Positions 30,584 through 37,578 of a DNA stretch of 64,000 nt are shown piece by piece. The notes below the pieces were generated by a model that saw nothing but the letters and a program-made list of their open reading frames with translations, was not told the origin of the DNA and did no database searches. Every line of letters starts with the position of its first letter. Within the stretch, counting starts at the first letter, position 1. Both the position numbers and the translations under genes were made by a program. The stretch is from Paenibacillus turicensis (GTDB lineage: Bacteria > Bacillota > Bacilli > Paenibacillales > Paenibacillaceae). Where the stretch lies: the NCBI RefSeq assembly GCF_017873435.1, contig NZ_JAGGKG010000021.1, positions 22,341 to 86,340 on the forward strand, written 5' to 3'.

Positions 30584-31021
30584 ATGATCGAACCCTATTT
30601 AAGTTTTAATGGAGATTGTGAAGAAGCATTTTTATGGTATGAAGCTATTTTTAACGGGGAAATTCAATATATGTCGAAGTTCATGCTCCAACACGGAGAC
30701 ATACCCGAGCATTCCATTACACCTACAAGTAGCGAGTATCAAACGAAGGTGATGCACGCTCAGCTAAAGTTAACTGATAATGGTACTATTAGTGGGGCTG
30801 ACGTTACATATCCAATTGAAACGGGAAACAGAGTGTCAATCCATGTTTATTTGCCAAATGAACAATTTGCACAAAAAGTAATTTCTGCTCTTTCAGAGGA
30901 TGGTATCATATTAAGCGAGTTGTCTACAAATCCCCCTCCAGATGAAGACGGAAAAAGTGGTAGTGTTATAGATAAATACGGATTTACTTGGATCATAACA
31001 ACGATGAAATCAACGGTGTAA
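30584..31021 (+). CDS. VOC/PhnB-like protein
   Basis: 145 residues from ATG 30584, where homologues begin (MIEPYLSFNGDCEEAFLWYE). An ATG at 30569 in the same frame is possible. FNGEIQYMSKF and GADVTYPIETGNRVSIHVYL fit the PhnB/YjdN-type glyoxalase fold, and YGFTWIITT is the usual C-terminus (family: KFGVxWMI). Members of this group usually lack confirmed activity. Confidence 0.85.
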   Translation: MIEPYLSFNGDCEEAFLWYEAIFNGEIQYMSKFMLQHGDIPEHSITPTSSEYQTKVMHAQLKLTDNGTISGADVTYPIETGNRVSIHVYLPNEQFAQKVISALSEDGIILSELSTNPPPDEDGKSGSVIDKYGFTWIITTMKSTV

Positions 31022-31073
31022 TTCAATCCAAATTCTAAGCTGTGTGCAATTAATTCAGCATGCTTCCAAACAA

Positions 31074-31136
31074 AACACCTCTCTACGCATTTAGGGTCAG
31101 TCCCACTGAACCTTCGACGTAAAGAGGTGTTCTTTA
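31074..31136 (+). terminator. Hairpin after the VOC gene in an otherwise empty 340-bp gap
   Basis: AACACCTCT (31074-31082) pairs with AGAGGTGTT (31123-31131), with an inner GGTCAGT/ACTGAACC stem, then CTTTAAT. I see no gene between 31022 and 31362; the region holds AT-rich sequence and repeated GTTGGG near 31312-31345, possibly close to the prophage boundary. Confidence 0.6.
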
Positions 31137-31362
31137 ATATAATGACTAGTGATAATTTTAGTACAACGTCATGTATTGATCTCTTTCCCAAGGGTGAACT
31201 TGAGTTCTAAAGATATTTCTACTATAAATAATGTAATTACTGACGATTATGTCTGTGTTATTTCATAAAGATAATTGTTTTCTGTAGTTGTCAGTATTAT
31301 CATATATTAAAACGTTGGGCATTTGTTGGGTGATTGGTTGGGCAATCATCTGCAGATGCCTT

Positions 31363-31626
31363 TTATTTATAAATGGATAGAGCTACGTTGAAAGATTCCT
31401 CAAAAGCTTGATGATAAATTTCTGAAATTAATTCTTCTTGATGTTGGTTGAATAATTCTTCTAACTCTAAAAGTATAATAGAAATATCATTATCTACAGT
31501 CTTCATCTTTATAAGTTCTAACTTACTAATAAAAACATTATAAACATCTACTTTTTTTTCTTCATAATCAGCGATTACTTCCTCGGTACGATTTTTAATC
31601 CAAGGCTCCAAATAATTAATAATCAC
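31363..31626 (-). CDS. Hypothetical helical protein, 87 residues
   Basis: Starts at GTG 31626, with GAGAGG 5 nt upstream (VIINYLEPWIKNRTEEV). The protein is mainly helical and acidic, with heptad-like patterns (LELIKMKTVDNDISIILLEL). No family recognised. It is divergent from the Xre-like gene at 31692, an arrangement common in prophage accessory regions. Confidence 0.6.
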   Translation of the reverse strand: MIINYLEPWIKNRTEEVIADYEEKKVDVYNVFISKLELIKMKTVDNDISIILLELEELFNQHQEELISEIYHQAFEESFNVALSIYK

Positions 31627-31691
31627 ACTATCCTCTCCAGTCGTTAGCGATGTAGTATAATAGAAGAAAAATATTGAAAGGAGCGTCCCCC

Positions 31692-31919
31692 TTGCCATTT
31701 ACCGAGGGGAGATGCTTATTGCGTGTTAGACTCAAAGAGCGTGATATAACCCAATCAGAGCTAGCAAGGAGAACGGGATACTCTCGTCAAGTGATCTCAC
31801 ACTATGCGAATAACAGACTACAGATGTCCCCAGCCGTCATGAAAACTATATCTTATGTATTGGGTTGTACCATGGAAGACCTGTACCAGTGGGAATGGGA
31901 GTCTCTCAAGAAGCGATAA
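31692..31919 (+). CDS. Small Xre family regulator
   Basis: 75 residues from TTG 31692 (AAAGGAG 8 nt upstream); TTG 31719 with GAGGGGAG is an alternative that would trim nine residues. The helix-turn-helix reads TQSELARRTGYSRQVISHYA followed by YVLGCTMEDLYQW. A Cro/cI-like or host Xre regulator; target unknown. The downstream 250 bp (to 32170) contains no gene that I can support. Confidence 0.75.
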   Translation: MPFTEGRCLLRVRLKERDITQSELARRTGYSRQVISHYANNRLQMSPAVMKTISYVLGCTMEDLYQWEWESLKKR

Positions 31920-32170
31920 GCTTCTCCCATCGGATTGTATACAAAATAGATACAACATAGATGATTGATTAAAGTTTCGTACAACCCACCCCAAAATGTT
32001 TAAAAATTTAAAGTTTTTAATTAGTTAAAACCCTTCCAACACCTCCCTCTTTTGATTATTTTCAACCAACTATTAACTATATTAAATAACATTATTAACC
32101 CCTTGTAAACAACGGCTTGTCCGACAACTCGTCTACAAAATTCGACATTTGATTAATGGGAATTTTATCC

Positions 32171-32536
32171 TCAAAGAAAGTAAATATTATCGTTGCAAAT
32201 AGTTAATTTTTCACAAACTTCTTCGTATCTATCTCGAGATATTTGTATCTCGATTGCACTGTCTTCAAAGATAACTTTTTTGTATAATTTACTAACAGCA
32301 ATCACGTTTGCAGCATTAATTGCTACACCCTTAGATGCAGTTATAAAGCAAAATCCCGTATTGTTAAGAACATACTCCCAATACGCCACAGTGCCAGTTA
32401 CATAACAGACACCACACGCTAAATGTATTGCAACCCTTCTTTTGTTTTTGGCAAATGAGATATACAAAACATCCTCAATGGATATCAATGTTAGCCCCCT
32501 TGATCCAGTGATATCTTTTGATACAGCTAAAAACAT
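32171..32536 (-). CDS. LytTR-type DNA-binding protein
   Basis: 121 residues almost entirely occupied by a LytTR-like domain: SIEDVLYISFAKNKRRVAIH, VTGTVAYWEYVLNNTGFCFI, SKGVAINAANVIAVSKLY and the C-terminal IEIQISRDRYEEVCEKL. It lacks a receiver domain. LytTR proteins bind pairs of direct repeats; an array of 11-bp repeats lies 170 bp upstream at 32704-32732, in front of the divergent gene. Confidence 0.75.
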   Translation of the reverse strand: MFLAVSKDITGSRGLTLISIEDVLYISFAKNKRRVAIHLACGVCYVTGTVAYWEYVLNNTGFCFITASKGVAINAANVIAVSKLYKKVIFEDSAIEIQISRDRYEEVCEKLTICNDNIYFL

Positions 32537-32703
32537 GTTGACAACCCCTTATGTTGATCTAAGTTGTAAGTGTCCAATTAAATTATTGTATCAATATGGG
32601 GTAAGGAGCATCAACGCGTAAATATATCCAATTATCTCATTGCAAAATCAAGTTTATCTACTTATAAGGTAACACTAATTATGTGCGTACAATCAGACAT
32701 TAA

Positions 32704-32732
32704 GAGGACAATAGGAGGACAAGCAGAGGACA
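32704..32732. repeat. Three 11-bp direct repeats (GAGGACA)
   Basis: GAGGACA begins at 32704, 32715 and 32726, an exact 11-bp period. They stand 12 bp upstream of the -35 hexamer of the gene at 32807. Confidence 0.8.
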
Positions 32733-32743
32733 AATAAAACCTC

Positions 32744-32773
32744 TTGCATATTATACCTTGTATTGCGTAAAAT
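32744..32773 (+). promoter_or_regulatory. Promoter of the gene at 32807
   Basis: TTGCAT (32744-32749) and TAAAAT (32768-32773) with an 18-bp spacer, directly downstream of the repeat array. Confidence 0.6.
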
Positions 32774-32806
32774 AGGAACATACATTCGCATTATGGAGGT
32801 ATTAAA

Positions 32807-33208
32807 ATGTACGCATCAATGGAAGATAAACATAATGTAAAACTATATTTATTATTGCCTTTGGTATTGTCTGCTTTTGATCGTGATATCAGGCTTGCTG
32901 AGCAGGCTTTTAAGACGTCTGAGCCTTATGTAAAGCTAATTAGTCAAGCTATGGATAAAGTACATCAGGAGCTTAAAGAGGTGCGCCAGTACATGCGTAC
33001 CAACGGAATCAAGGTATACGAGGAATTAAAGACGGATAAAGCCATACAAGCTAAATATATGTGCAAGGGTTATCACAGTGAAATGCACTTGCTTTGGAGT
33101 ACAGCGACCGCAAGCTGCAGAATATTGATGGAGAAATACTTGGGGTTAGATGTTAGCAAATACAAAAATCCCGCCGTACCAATGGAGCTACAGCAGTTTT
33201 ATATATAG
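32807..33208 (+). CDS. Hypothetical phage-region protein, 133 residues
   Basis: A predominantly helical protein (LLPLVLSAFDRDIRLAEQAF, VHQELKEVRQYMRTNGIKVY) with two Cys in MCKGYH and TASCRIL. RBS TATGGAGG precedes the ATG at 32807. No family recognised. The upstream repeat array suggests regulated expression. Confidence 0.7.
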   Translation: MYASMEDKHNVKLYLLLPLVLSAFDRDIRLAEQAFKTSEPYVKLISQAMDKVHQELKEVRQYMRTNGIKVYEELKTDKAIQAKYMCKGYHSEMHLLWSTATASCRILMEKYLGLDVSKYKNPAVPMELQQFYI

Positions 33209-33303
33209 CCGACACCTTCTTAATTTTATAGGCATCGGCTCGCAAAAATAATACTTGAATCTAAAATCATTTCTGGTTATATTATAAAAGTTGCACTAAA
33301 GTA

Positions 33304-33332
33304 TTGAAATTACTTTTTTTTATAGTTATAAT
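33304..33332 (+). promoter_or_regulatory. Strong SigA promoter of a putative small RNA
   Basis: TTGAAA (33304-33309), 17-bp spacer, TATAAT (33327-33332). No coding sequence with a ribosome site follows. Confidence 0.8.
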
Positions 33333-33338
33333 TAAAGC

Positions 33339-33417
33339 ATAAATGAGCTTGATCGTTACCGAAGGCTTACGTTCCACGTGGGCTACTTAGTAGGTGAGAT
33401 GGGGCTCATTTGTTTTT
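33339..33417 (+). ncRNA. Putative small structured RNA, about 80 nt
   Basis: Between the promoter and a T-run (33412-33417), AAATGAGC (33341-33348) pairs with GCTCATTT (33404-33411), closing a structure that contains CTACTTAGTAG and ACGTTCCACGT palindromes. The 3' stem and T-run act as terminator and overlap the end of the DUF3800 gene on the other strand, so it could act as an antisense RNA. It matches no RNA family that I can name. Confidence 0.6.
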
Positions 33418-34242
33418 TGGTCTATATTGATTATTTTCTTTGGAATGCTTTGGTTCAAATTTCCAATGCCTATACGGATGATCCCATCTATCAGATTGGT
33501 TTTTGCATCCAGTAGAGGCGCCTATGTTAAAATTGGGGTATATCTCTCTAATTCTCTTATTAATTACCTTGTATAGTGTTTCTTTAGCTCTAGTTCTTTT
33601 ACCTCTAATTCTCTCGCCTTCTGGAATGATTTTATCCTTCCCGTTAAGCTTGAATTCTATTGACCCCAAAACAACATCTAAACACTGTAAAATAACATGC
33701 TCATGTGATGTAGCTTCTCCGATGTCATCCATACTTTTGAAATGTAAGTTTGAATCAACAAAGATTTCTTGATATTGTAGTCCATAAATAAACTTCTTGA
33801 ATTCATCATTTTTTTCTTTTTTATCAGGAAGCTGATCCATTAATATATATAATGATGCAGGCTTCATTCCAGGGTTAGAATATTGAAATCCAAATATATG
33901 TTTAAAGAATTGATAATATAGTAAAAAATACTCATTATCTTTATGTTTTTCGTTTAAACCTGTTGCTTGATACATATTGTGAGTAAACATAATTCTTATC
34001 TTTATTTTATCCGCGGCTATATAATCAAAAAATAGGTTTATCATTTGAATATACTTATCTAAATAATTCCCAGTTACTTTTTGCCACTTTATTTCACCTG
34101 ATAGATTTAATTCTTCTTTTTTTGAATTTAGACTAGTATTTATTTCTGCAAAATCAGTTCCTCTTACCAACGCACCTCCATAAAAGTTTCCAAAGTATTT
34201 CCCCTTTTTTTCTGACTCATCTGTATATATAATATACTGCAT
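33406..34242 (-). CDS. DUF3800 domain protein
   Basis: 278 residues from ATG 34242 (GGGGGA 7 nt upstream; an ATG at 34257 is the longer option). The N-terminus YIIYTDESEKKGKYFGNFYGG has the invariant Asp-Glu-Ser of DUF3800, and YILMDQLPDK and VILQCLDVVLGSIEF supply later acidic residues of the RNase H-like fold. The family is common in mobile elements and defence islands, but its activity is unsettled. AT-rich and isolated, probably accessory cargo. Confidence 0.8.
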   Translation of the reverse strand: MQYIIYTDESEKKGKYFGNFYGGALVRGTDFAEINTSLNSKKEELNLSGEIKWQKVTGNYLDKYIQMINLFFDYIAADKIKIRIMFTHNMYQATGLNEKHKDNEYFLLYYQFFKHIFGFQYSNPGMKPASLYILMDQLPDKKEKNDEFKKFIYGLQYQEIFVDSNLHFKSMDDIGEATSHEHVILQCLDVVLGSIEFKLNGKDKIIPEGERIRGKRTRAKETLYKVINKRIREIYPNFNIGASTGCKNQSDRWDHPYRHWKFEPKHSKENNQYRPKNK

Positions 34243-34445
34243 TGAATTATCCCCCATTTTTTTCTTTGCTAGGTAATTATATCATATCCATTCGAGGGTT
34301 TTTTATAGTTAATATCTGATTATTATTACAGGTATATATTCTCTTATTTTTGTTTAACAACAATTGATATTATTTGAATAATATCTATAAATACTTAAGA
34401 ATATTAAATAAAAAAATCCCCAACCACAAGGTAAGGGATATATAG

Positions 34446-34483
34446 ACCACATTAGCTATTATGCTTCTGTGGTTTTTTATTGC
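34446..34483 (+). terminator. Terminator-like hairpin
   Basis: ACCACA and TGTGGT enclose a 16-nt loop followed by TTTTTTATT. No plus-strand gene precedes it closely. The rest of 34243-34494 is AT-rich without other features. Confidence 0.5.
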
Positions 34484-34494
34484 TCAATATTTAT

Positions 34495-34525
34495 GGTTGC
34501 GTAACGCAACCTTTTATGTTATAGT
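34495..34525 (+). promoter_or_regulatory. Promoter overlapped by a perfect palindrome
   Basis: GGTTGCGTAACGCAACC (34495-34511) is a perfect 8+1+8 palindrome. It contains the -35 TTGCGT (34497-34502), which is 17 bp from -10 TATAGT (34520-34525). Confidence 0.7.
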
Positions 34526-34575
34526 TATATCAACAGCAAGAGATACGGAAAATAAAATTTAAAGGGGATATGGCA

Positions 34576-34815
34576 ATGGCAACTTATAACGAATTAAACG
34601 AAACAAATTCAACAATCATCACATGGGAAGACAAAGAACTACGCACTACACAAGACCCTTATGTTAATGATAATGGAGATATGTACACCGCTCCTGCTCT
34701 TGATGCACAAGGAAATGAATATATCATTGCATGGTCTGTAATCGACTACGAAACAACTGACGAATCAACTTCATGTGATTGGGATAATCCAGCAGGCGTT
34801 ACTCGTTTAAAGTAA
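34576..34815 (+). CDS. Acidic small protein; zero-frame product of a putative -1 frameshift gene
   Basis: 79 residues from ATG 34576 (AAAGGGG 8 nt upstream). Acidic, Asn/Thr-rich and probably beta-structured (TIITWEDKELRTTQ, NEYIIAWSVIDYETT). The last codons are T TTA AAG immediately followed by TAA, a canonical XXXYYYZ slippery heptamer at 34806-34812. No family recognised. It is driven by the palindrome-overlapped promoter at 34495. Confidence 0.7.
   Translation: MATYNELNETNSTIITWEDKELRTTQDPYVNDNGDMYTAPALDAQGNEYIIAWSVIDYETTDESTSCDWDNPAGVTRLK
34806..34812 (+). other. Candidate -1 frameshift site TTTAAAG
   Basis: The heptamer is in the correct phase (T TTA AAG) and abuts the zero-frame TAA. 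A -1 slip continues for 65 codons. Confidence 0.55.
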
Positions 34816-35009
34816 CACCGCCCCTTGAATATGTTGGTGCTACATGGCTTGCAGAGTGGCTTGGTACAACACGTCAAAACGTTACTAAGTCAGCTTTAGC
34901 AAGTCTCAAACCCACCTATAGAGGTAGTTGGGAGTATGTACCCGATGGGATGTTCGAGGGGCGTCCGATTTGGCTGAAAAGCAGATTTGAAGTTGATCAA
35001 GATGCCTAA
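34812..35009 (+). CDS. -1 frame extension with helix-turn-helix-like segment
   Basis: The -1 frame is open from 34788 to TAA 35007-35009 and has no ATG, GTG or TTG before a late ATG 19 codons from the end, so it cannot be an ordinary gene. After the slip it reads VTPPLEYVGATWLAEWLGTT then RQNVTKSALASLKPTYRG and EGRPIWLKSRFEV, which looks like a helix-turn-helix. Its stop overlaps the ATG of the AP2 gene by 8 nt (ATGCCTAA), which supports translation through it. A decayed gene joined by a frameshift mutation is the alternative. Confidence 0.5.
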   Translation, partial: VTPPLEYVGATWLAEWLGTTRQNVTKSALASLKPTYRGSWEYVPDGMFEGRPIWLKSRFEVDQDA

Positions 35010-35451
35010 GCGTTTTGATTTAACTGGTCAGATATTTGGAGAACTTACAGCTATAAGATTAGCTGATGATCTCCATGGTTTTAAATCACTTCCATGGGAA
35101 TGTAAATGTACATGTGGTAAAACCACCTACGTTCTCACTGGTAGCCTTAGAGCGGGAATGTATAAAAGCTGTGGTTGCAAGAGGATTGCCAAAAGAGACA
35201 AAGGAGTAAAAAAACACATAGTATCCGATCAAATAGACGGTACTCGTAAGTCTGCACTTATTGCCAAGGCTCACAAAGATAGCAAGAGTGGCGTAAAAGG
35301 CGTGATGTGGATGGAGTCACGCAAAAAGTGGAAGGCTTACATAGGAGTTACAGGTAAACAAATTACAATAGGATACTTTGCTAATATTGACGATGCTGTT
35401 AATGCTCGTAAAGATGCTGAGGAAAAATATCATAAACCATATTTAAAATAA
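35002..35451 (+). CDS. AP2-domain protein with a cysteine cluster (homing-endonuclease-like DNA binder)
   Basis: 149 residues from ATG 35002. The N-terminal half has LTGQIFGELTAIRLADD and four Cys (WECKCTCG, KSCGCKR) that may bind zinc. The C-terminal 55 residues (SGVKGVMWMESRKKWKAYIG, then KQITIGYFANIDDAVNARKD) are a bacterial AP2 domain, as found in phage HNH/AP2 proteins. No HNH catalytic motif is seen. Its weak ribosome site and overlap with the preceding -1 frame ORF suggest coupled translation. Confidence 0.8.
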   Translation: MPKRFDLTGQIFGELTAIRLADDLHGFKSLPWECKCTCGKTTYVLTGSLRAGMYKSCGCKRIAKRDKGVKKHIVSDQIDGTRKSALIAKAHKDSKSGVKGVMWMESRKKWKAYIGVTGKQITIGYFANIDDAVNARKDAEEKYHKPYLK

Positions 35452-35454
35452 AGA

Positions 35455-35479
35455 AAGCCCCTATCATTTAGGGGCTTCT
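35455..35479 (-). terminator. Terminator between convergent genes
   Basis: AAGCCCCT (35455-35462) pairs with AGGGGCTT (35470-35477); on the minus strand followed by TCTTTATTTT. Confidence 0.8.
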
Positions 35480-35486
35480 AGTTATG

Positions 35487-35612
35487 CTAGTTGTTTTCTT
35501 TCGTGTTGTCATCAATTAAACATAAGATAGCAAGTAATAATAATGCAATAAAAATAACACTTGCATAACCTATGCTAGCATAAAAGTTACCAGAAACTAG
35601 ACCGTATGCCAT
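35487..35612 (-). CDS. Small single-TM protein, 41 residues
   Basis: MAYGLVSGNFYASIGYASVI is followed by a hydrophobic helix (FIALLLLAILCLI) and the polar tail DDNTKENN. The ATG at 35612 has GGGGGTG 5 nt upstream, and a terminator follows. It vaguely resembles YjcZ-type small sporulation proteins or a small holin-like peptide; identity unknown. It lies next to the lysis cassette. Confidence 0.65.
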   Translation of the reverse strand: MAYGLVSGNFYASIGYASVIFIALLLLAILCLIDDNTKENN

Positions 35613-35738
35613 AGTCACACCCCCTTATTTTAAAAAATGAAGAGAAATGCTTCTATTCGGGTTTTGTTTTCTGTCTTTGTTTTGGTTTCGGTTTTTAGTT
35701 ATTGTTTATTTTTCAAAAAAGAGAATAGCATCTAAATT

Positions 35739-36509
35739 CTATTTTGTAAACAACCTACTTAGTATTGTTCCTAACGTACCTACATCTATTGGTTCATCTG
35801 CTTTCCAATCACTACTGATACTAGCGTTCTTCACAAGCCATTCTTTGCCCTGTTCTTTCCATACAGGCACTTTCTTTTCCTCTGACACTTTAATTCCTCC
35901 GTTCTTTATACGTTCTACCTCTGCCTTTATGGTAGGGATAAAACTTTTTTGTGCGGCTGCTATCGTATTGCCATCGCCCCAAAATAATGTACCTGGGCAT
36001 GTCTTGCTTGACTTTCCTTGTACATGGTCTCCTAACCATGTACCACTTGCTGTATACCAAGCGTGATACACGATATGTGACGTATCTACAGGTATGTTTA
36101 GTTTGATAGCTAAACAAGCGTACAAGTGCGTTACAGCCTGTTTCTGTGCGTCTGTCATGATGTTACCGCCTTTATCAAAGTTACCTATGATCTCAACGCA
36201 TAATGCGCCTGTGTTGGCTCCTTTAATTCCTGCTGGCGTCTTATTTAAGTCACGATCTAAGCTGATAGCAATCTTGCCATCTTCAAAGACCGTTACATTC
36301 TGTCCTGTTGCACTCCACCCATTACGTAGGTGAGTGTTACGCATACCCTCTAAGCACTTAAAATGGTCTTGGTTAACTCTTGTAGAGTAGTTAGGTAGCC
36401 ATGTATGATGCACCTGCAGCTTAGTTATTGGTCTTGTGATCTTTTGAATATCAAGCCACCCTTTAAATTCGGATGGCTCTAGTAGCGTAAAATTGCCTTT
36501 GGTTATCAC
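35739..36509 (-). CDS. Phage endolysin, N-acetylmuramoyl-L-alanine amidase (Amidase_2)
   Basis: 256 residues. The amidase domain spans about 25-185, with zinc ligands in LQVHHTWLP and the C-terminal TCPGTLFW (normally the Asp/Cys motif after the second His, here IVYHAWYT). The C-terminal 60 residues (VPVWKEQGKEWLVKNASISS) resemble an S-layer- or cell-wall-targeting tail. It cuts the peptidoglycan stem for lysis. The ATG overlaps the holin stop by 4 nt. Confidence 0.9.
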   Translation of the reverse strand: MITKGNFTLLEPSEFKGWLDIQKITRPITKLQVHHTWLPNYSTRVNQDHFKCLEGMRNTHLRNGWSATGQNVTVFEDGKIAISLDRDLNKTPAGIKGANTGALCVEIIGNFDKGGNIMTDAQKQAVTHLYACLAIKLNIPVDTSHIVYHAWYTASGTWLGDHVQGKSSKTCPGTLFWGDGNTIAAAQKSFIPTIKAEVERIKNGGIKVSEEKKVPVWKEQGKEWLVKNASISSDWKADEPIDVGTLGTILSRLFTK

Positions 36510-36796
36510 TTATCCTCACCACTTTTTGTTGTGCCTTCACGCTTGTTAAACGCTAACTCAAATAGGCCAGTTGCACTTAATCCCGCTAATCCACCAGACC
36601 ACAAGCGCAATACTAACTCTAGGTTTGTAAATGGATAAGCAACCACACCCACGATCAAACCAATCACTAAACCAACCAACGGCAATACGTTTTTAGGCAC
36701 GTTTACCGATGCTTTTACCAACTGCACTAACGCCAACACAAATACAGCCAATACAGATGCAAAGGCTAATACCTCAGTTAAGTTTTGATTTTGCAT
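36506..36796 (-). CDS. Phage holin
   Basis: 96 residues from ATG 36796 (GGAGG 10 nt upstream; the ATG at 36805 touches that site). Two or three TM helices (LAFASVLAVFVLALVQLVKA, VLPLVGLVIGLIVGVVAYPF) and a charged C-terminus. The position directly before the amidase with a 4-nt overlap is the standard lysis cassette order. Confidence 0.88.
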   Translation of the reverse strand: MQNQNLTEVLAFASVLAVFVLALVQLVKASVNVPKNVLPLVGLVIGLIVGVVAYPFTNLELVLRLWSGGLAGLSATGLFELAFNKREGTTKSGEDK

Positions 36797-36801
36797 GTTT
36801 A

Positions 36802-37080
36802 TCATTCCTCCATTTTATCTACTCGTTTATGTAGTGACTTGGTTGATTCCTCTGTCCTTGTCACTCTCTCGCTTAAAGTGTCGATCCTCTGAGCTTGCAC
36901 ACGTTGATCCAGCCTTATATCATCAACACCTCGCCGAATGTATTCAACATTATTTTGTAACGTGATTACTGCGCCTGCATCCTCTACTACATCCTTTTTT
37001 GCTGTTCTAGCTTTTCCTAACCACCCTAATGTCATGGCGCTAATAGTTCCTACGATTGCTAGTAAAACGCTGTAATCCAT
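36802..37080 (-). CDS. XhlA-like membrane protein with coiled coil
   Basis: 92 residues: an N-terminal TM helix (YSVLLAIVGTISAMTLGWLG) and a long coiled coil (VEYIRRGVDDIRLDQRVQAQ through SLHKRVDKMEE). Similar small proteins precede holins in Bacillus phages (XhlA-type) and assist lysis. Only 5 nt separate it from the holin. Confidence 0.72.
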   Translation of the reverse strand: MDYSVLLAIVGTISAMTLGWLGKARTAKKDVVEDAGAVITLQNNVEYIRRGVDDIRLDQRVQAQRIDTLSERVTRTEESTKSLHKRVDKMEE

Positions 37081-37107
37081 TCAGTTTCCTTCTCTCCATT
37101 AAAATAG

Positions 37108-37160
37108 CCCCCTGATCGGCTCAGAGGGCAAAACAAAAACACGCTCATTTAGGCGTTTCT
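37108..37160 (-). terminator. Tandem hairpins upstream of the lysis cassette
   Basis: On the minus strand ACGC-N8-GCGT is followed by GTTTTTG, and then GCCCTCTGA pairs with TCAGGGGGC. They would end transcripts entering from the right. Confidence 0.5.
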
Positions 37161-37248
37161 CATATGTGATTATTGCTAAATACTTTACACTTGTTGATAA
37201 ACAAAAAAACACAAGCTATATTGACGTTCCAAAATTTATGGATGCGTT

Positions 37249-37276
37249 TTGATAAAAAGGAAAACTCAGTTATACT
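37249..37276 (+). promoter_or_regulatory. Promoter of the two small plus-strand genes
   Basis: TTGATA (37249-37254), 16-bp spacer, TATACT (37271-37276). Confidence 0.6.
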
Positions 37277-37326
37277 GTCGAATTATGAGATTTGAAGGTG
37301 AATTTTCAAGAAAGGAGAACATATCA

Positions 37327-37452
37327 ATGTCTTCATACAAAACAACACTAAGCAGTACAACTGAATCAACAAACAAGCCATCTATGATTGAACCTTCAAG
37401 AGAAGAACGTTCAGTTGATAAACCGTCGTTAGTTAAGCCACCCAAAAAATAG
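37327..37452 (+). CDS. Small polar protein, 41 residues (KPSMI repeat, copy 1)
   Basis: MSSYKTTLSSTTESTNKPSM then IEPSREERSVDKPSLVKPPK. Disordered, Ser/Lys/Pro-rich, with two KPS(M/L)(I/V) motifs. AAAGGAGAA lies 7 nt before the ATG. No family known to me. Confidence 0.6.
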   Translation: MSSYKTTLSSTTESTNKPSMIEPSREERSVDKPSLVKPPKK

Positions 37453-37467
37453 TTAAGGAGATTTGCA

Positions 37468-37578
37468 ATGGATAAGAACAAGAACAAACCACCAAAAGAT
37501 TCAAAACATGTACAGAGTTCAGTCGAAAAGCCATCTATGATAACTAAGCCCGATCAGAATTCTGGGGGAAAAAAGTAG
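37468..37578 (+). CDS. Small polar protein, 36 residues (KPSMI motif, copy 2)
   Basis: MDKNKNKPPKDSKHVQSSVE then KPSMITKPDQNSGGKK. It has AAGGAG upstream and follows the similar small gene by 15 nt. Its end overlaps the 3' end of the convergent DUF6338-like gene by 35 nt. Confidence 0.6.
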   Translation: MDKNKNKPPKDSKHVQSSVEKPSMITKPDQNSGGKK

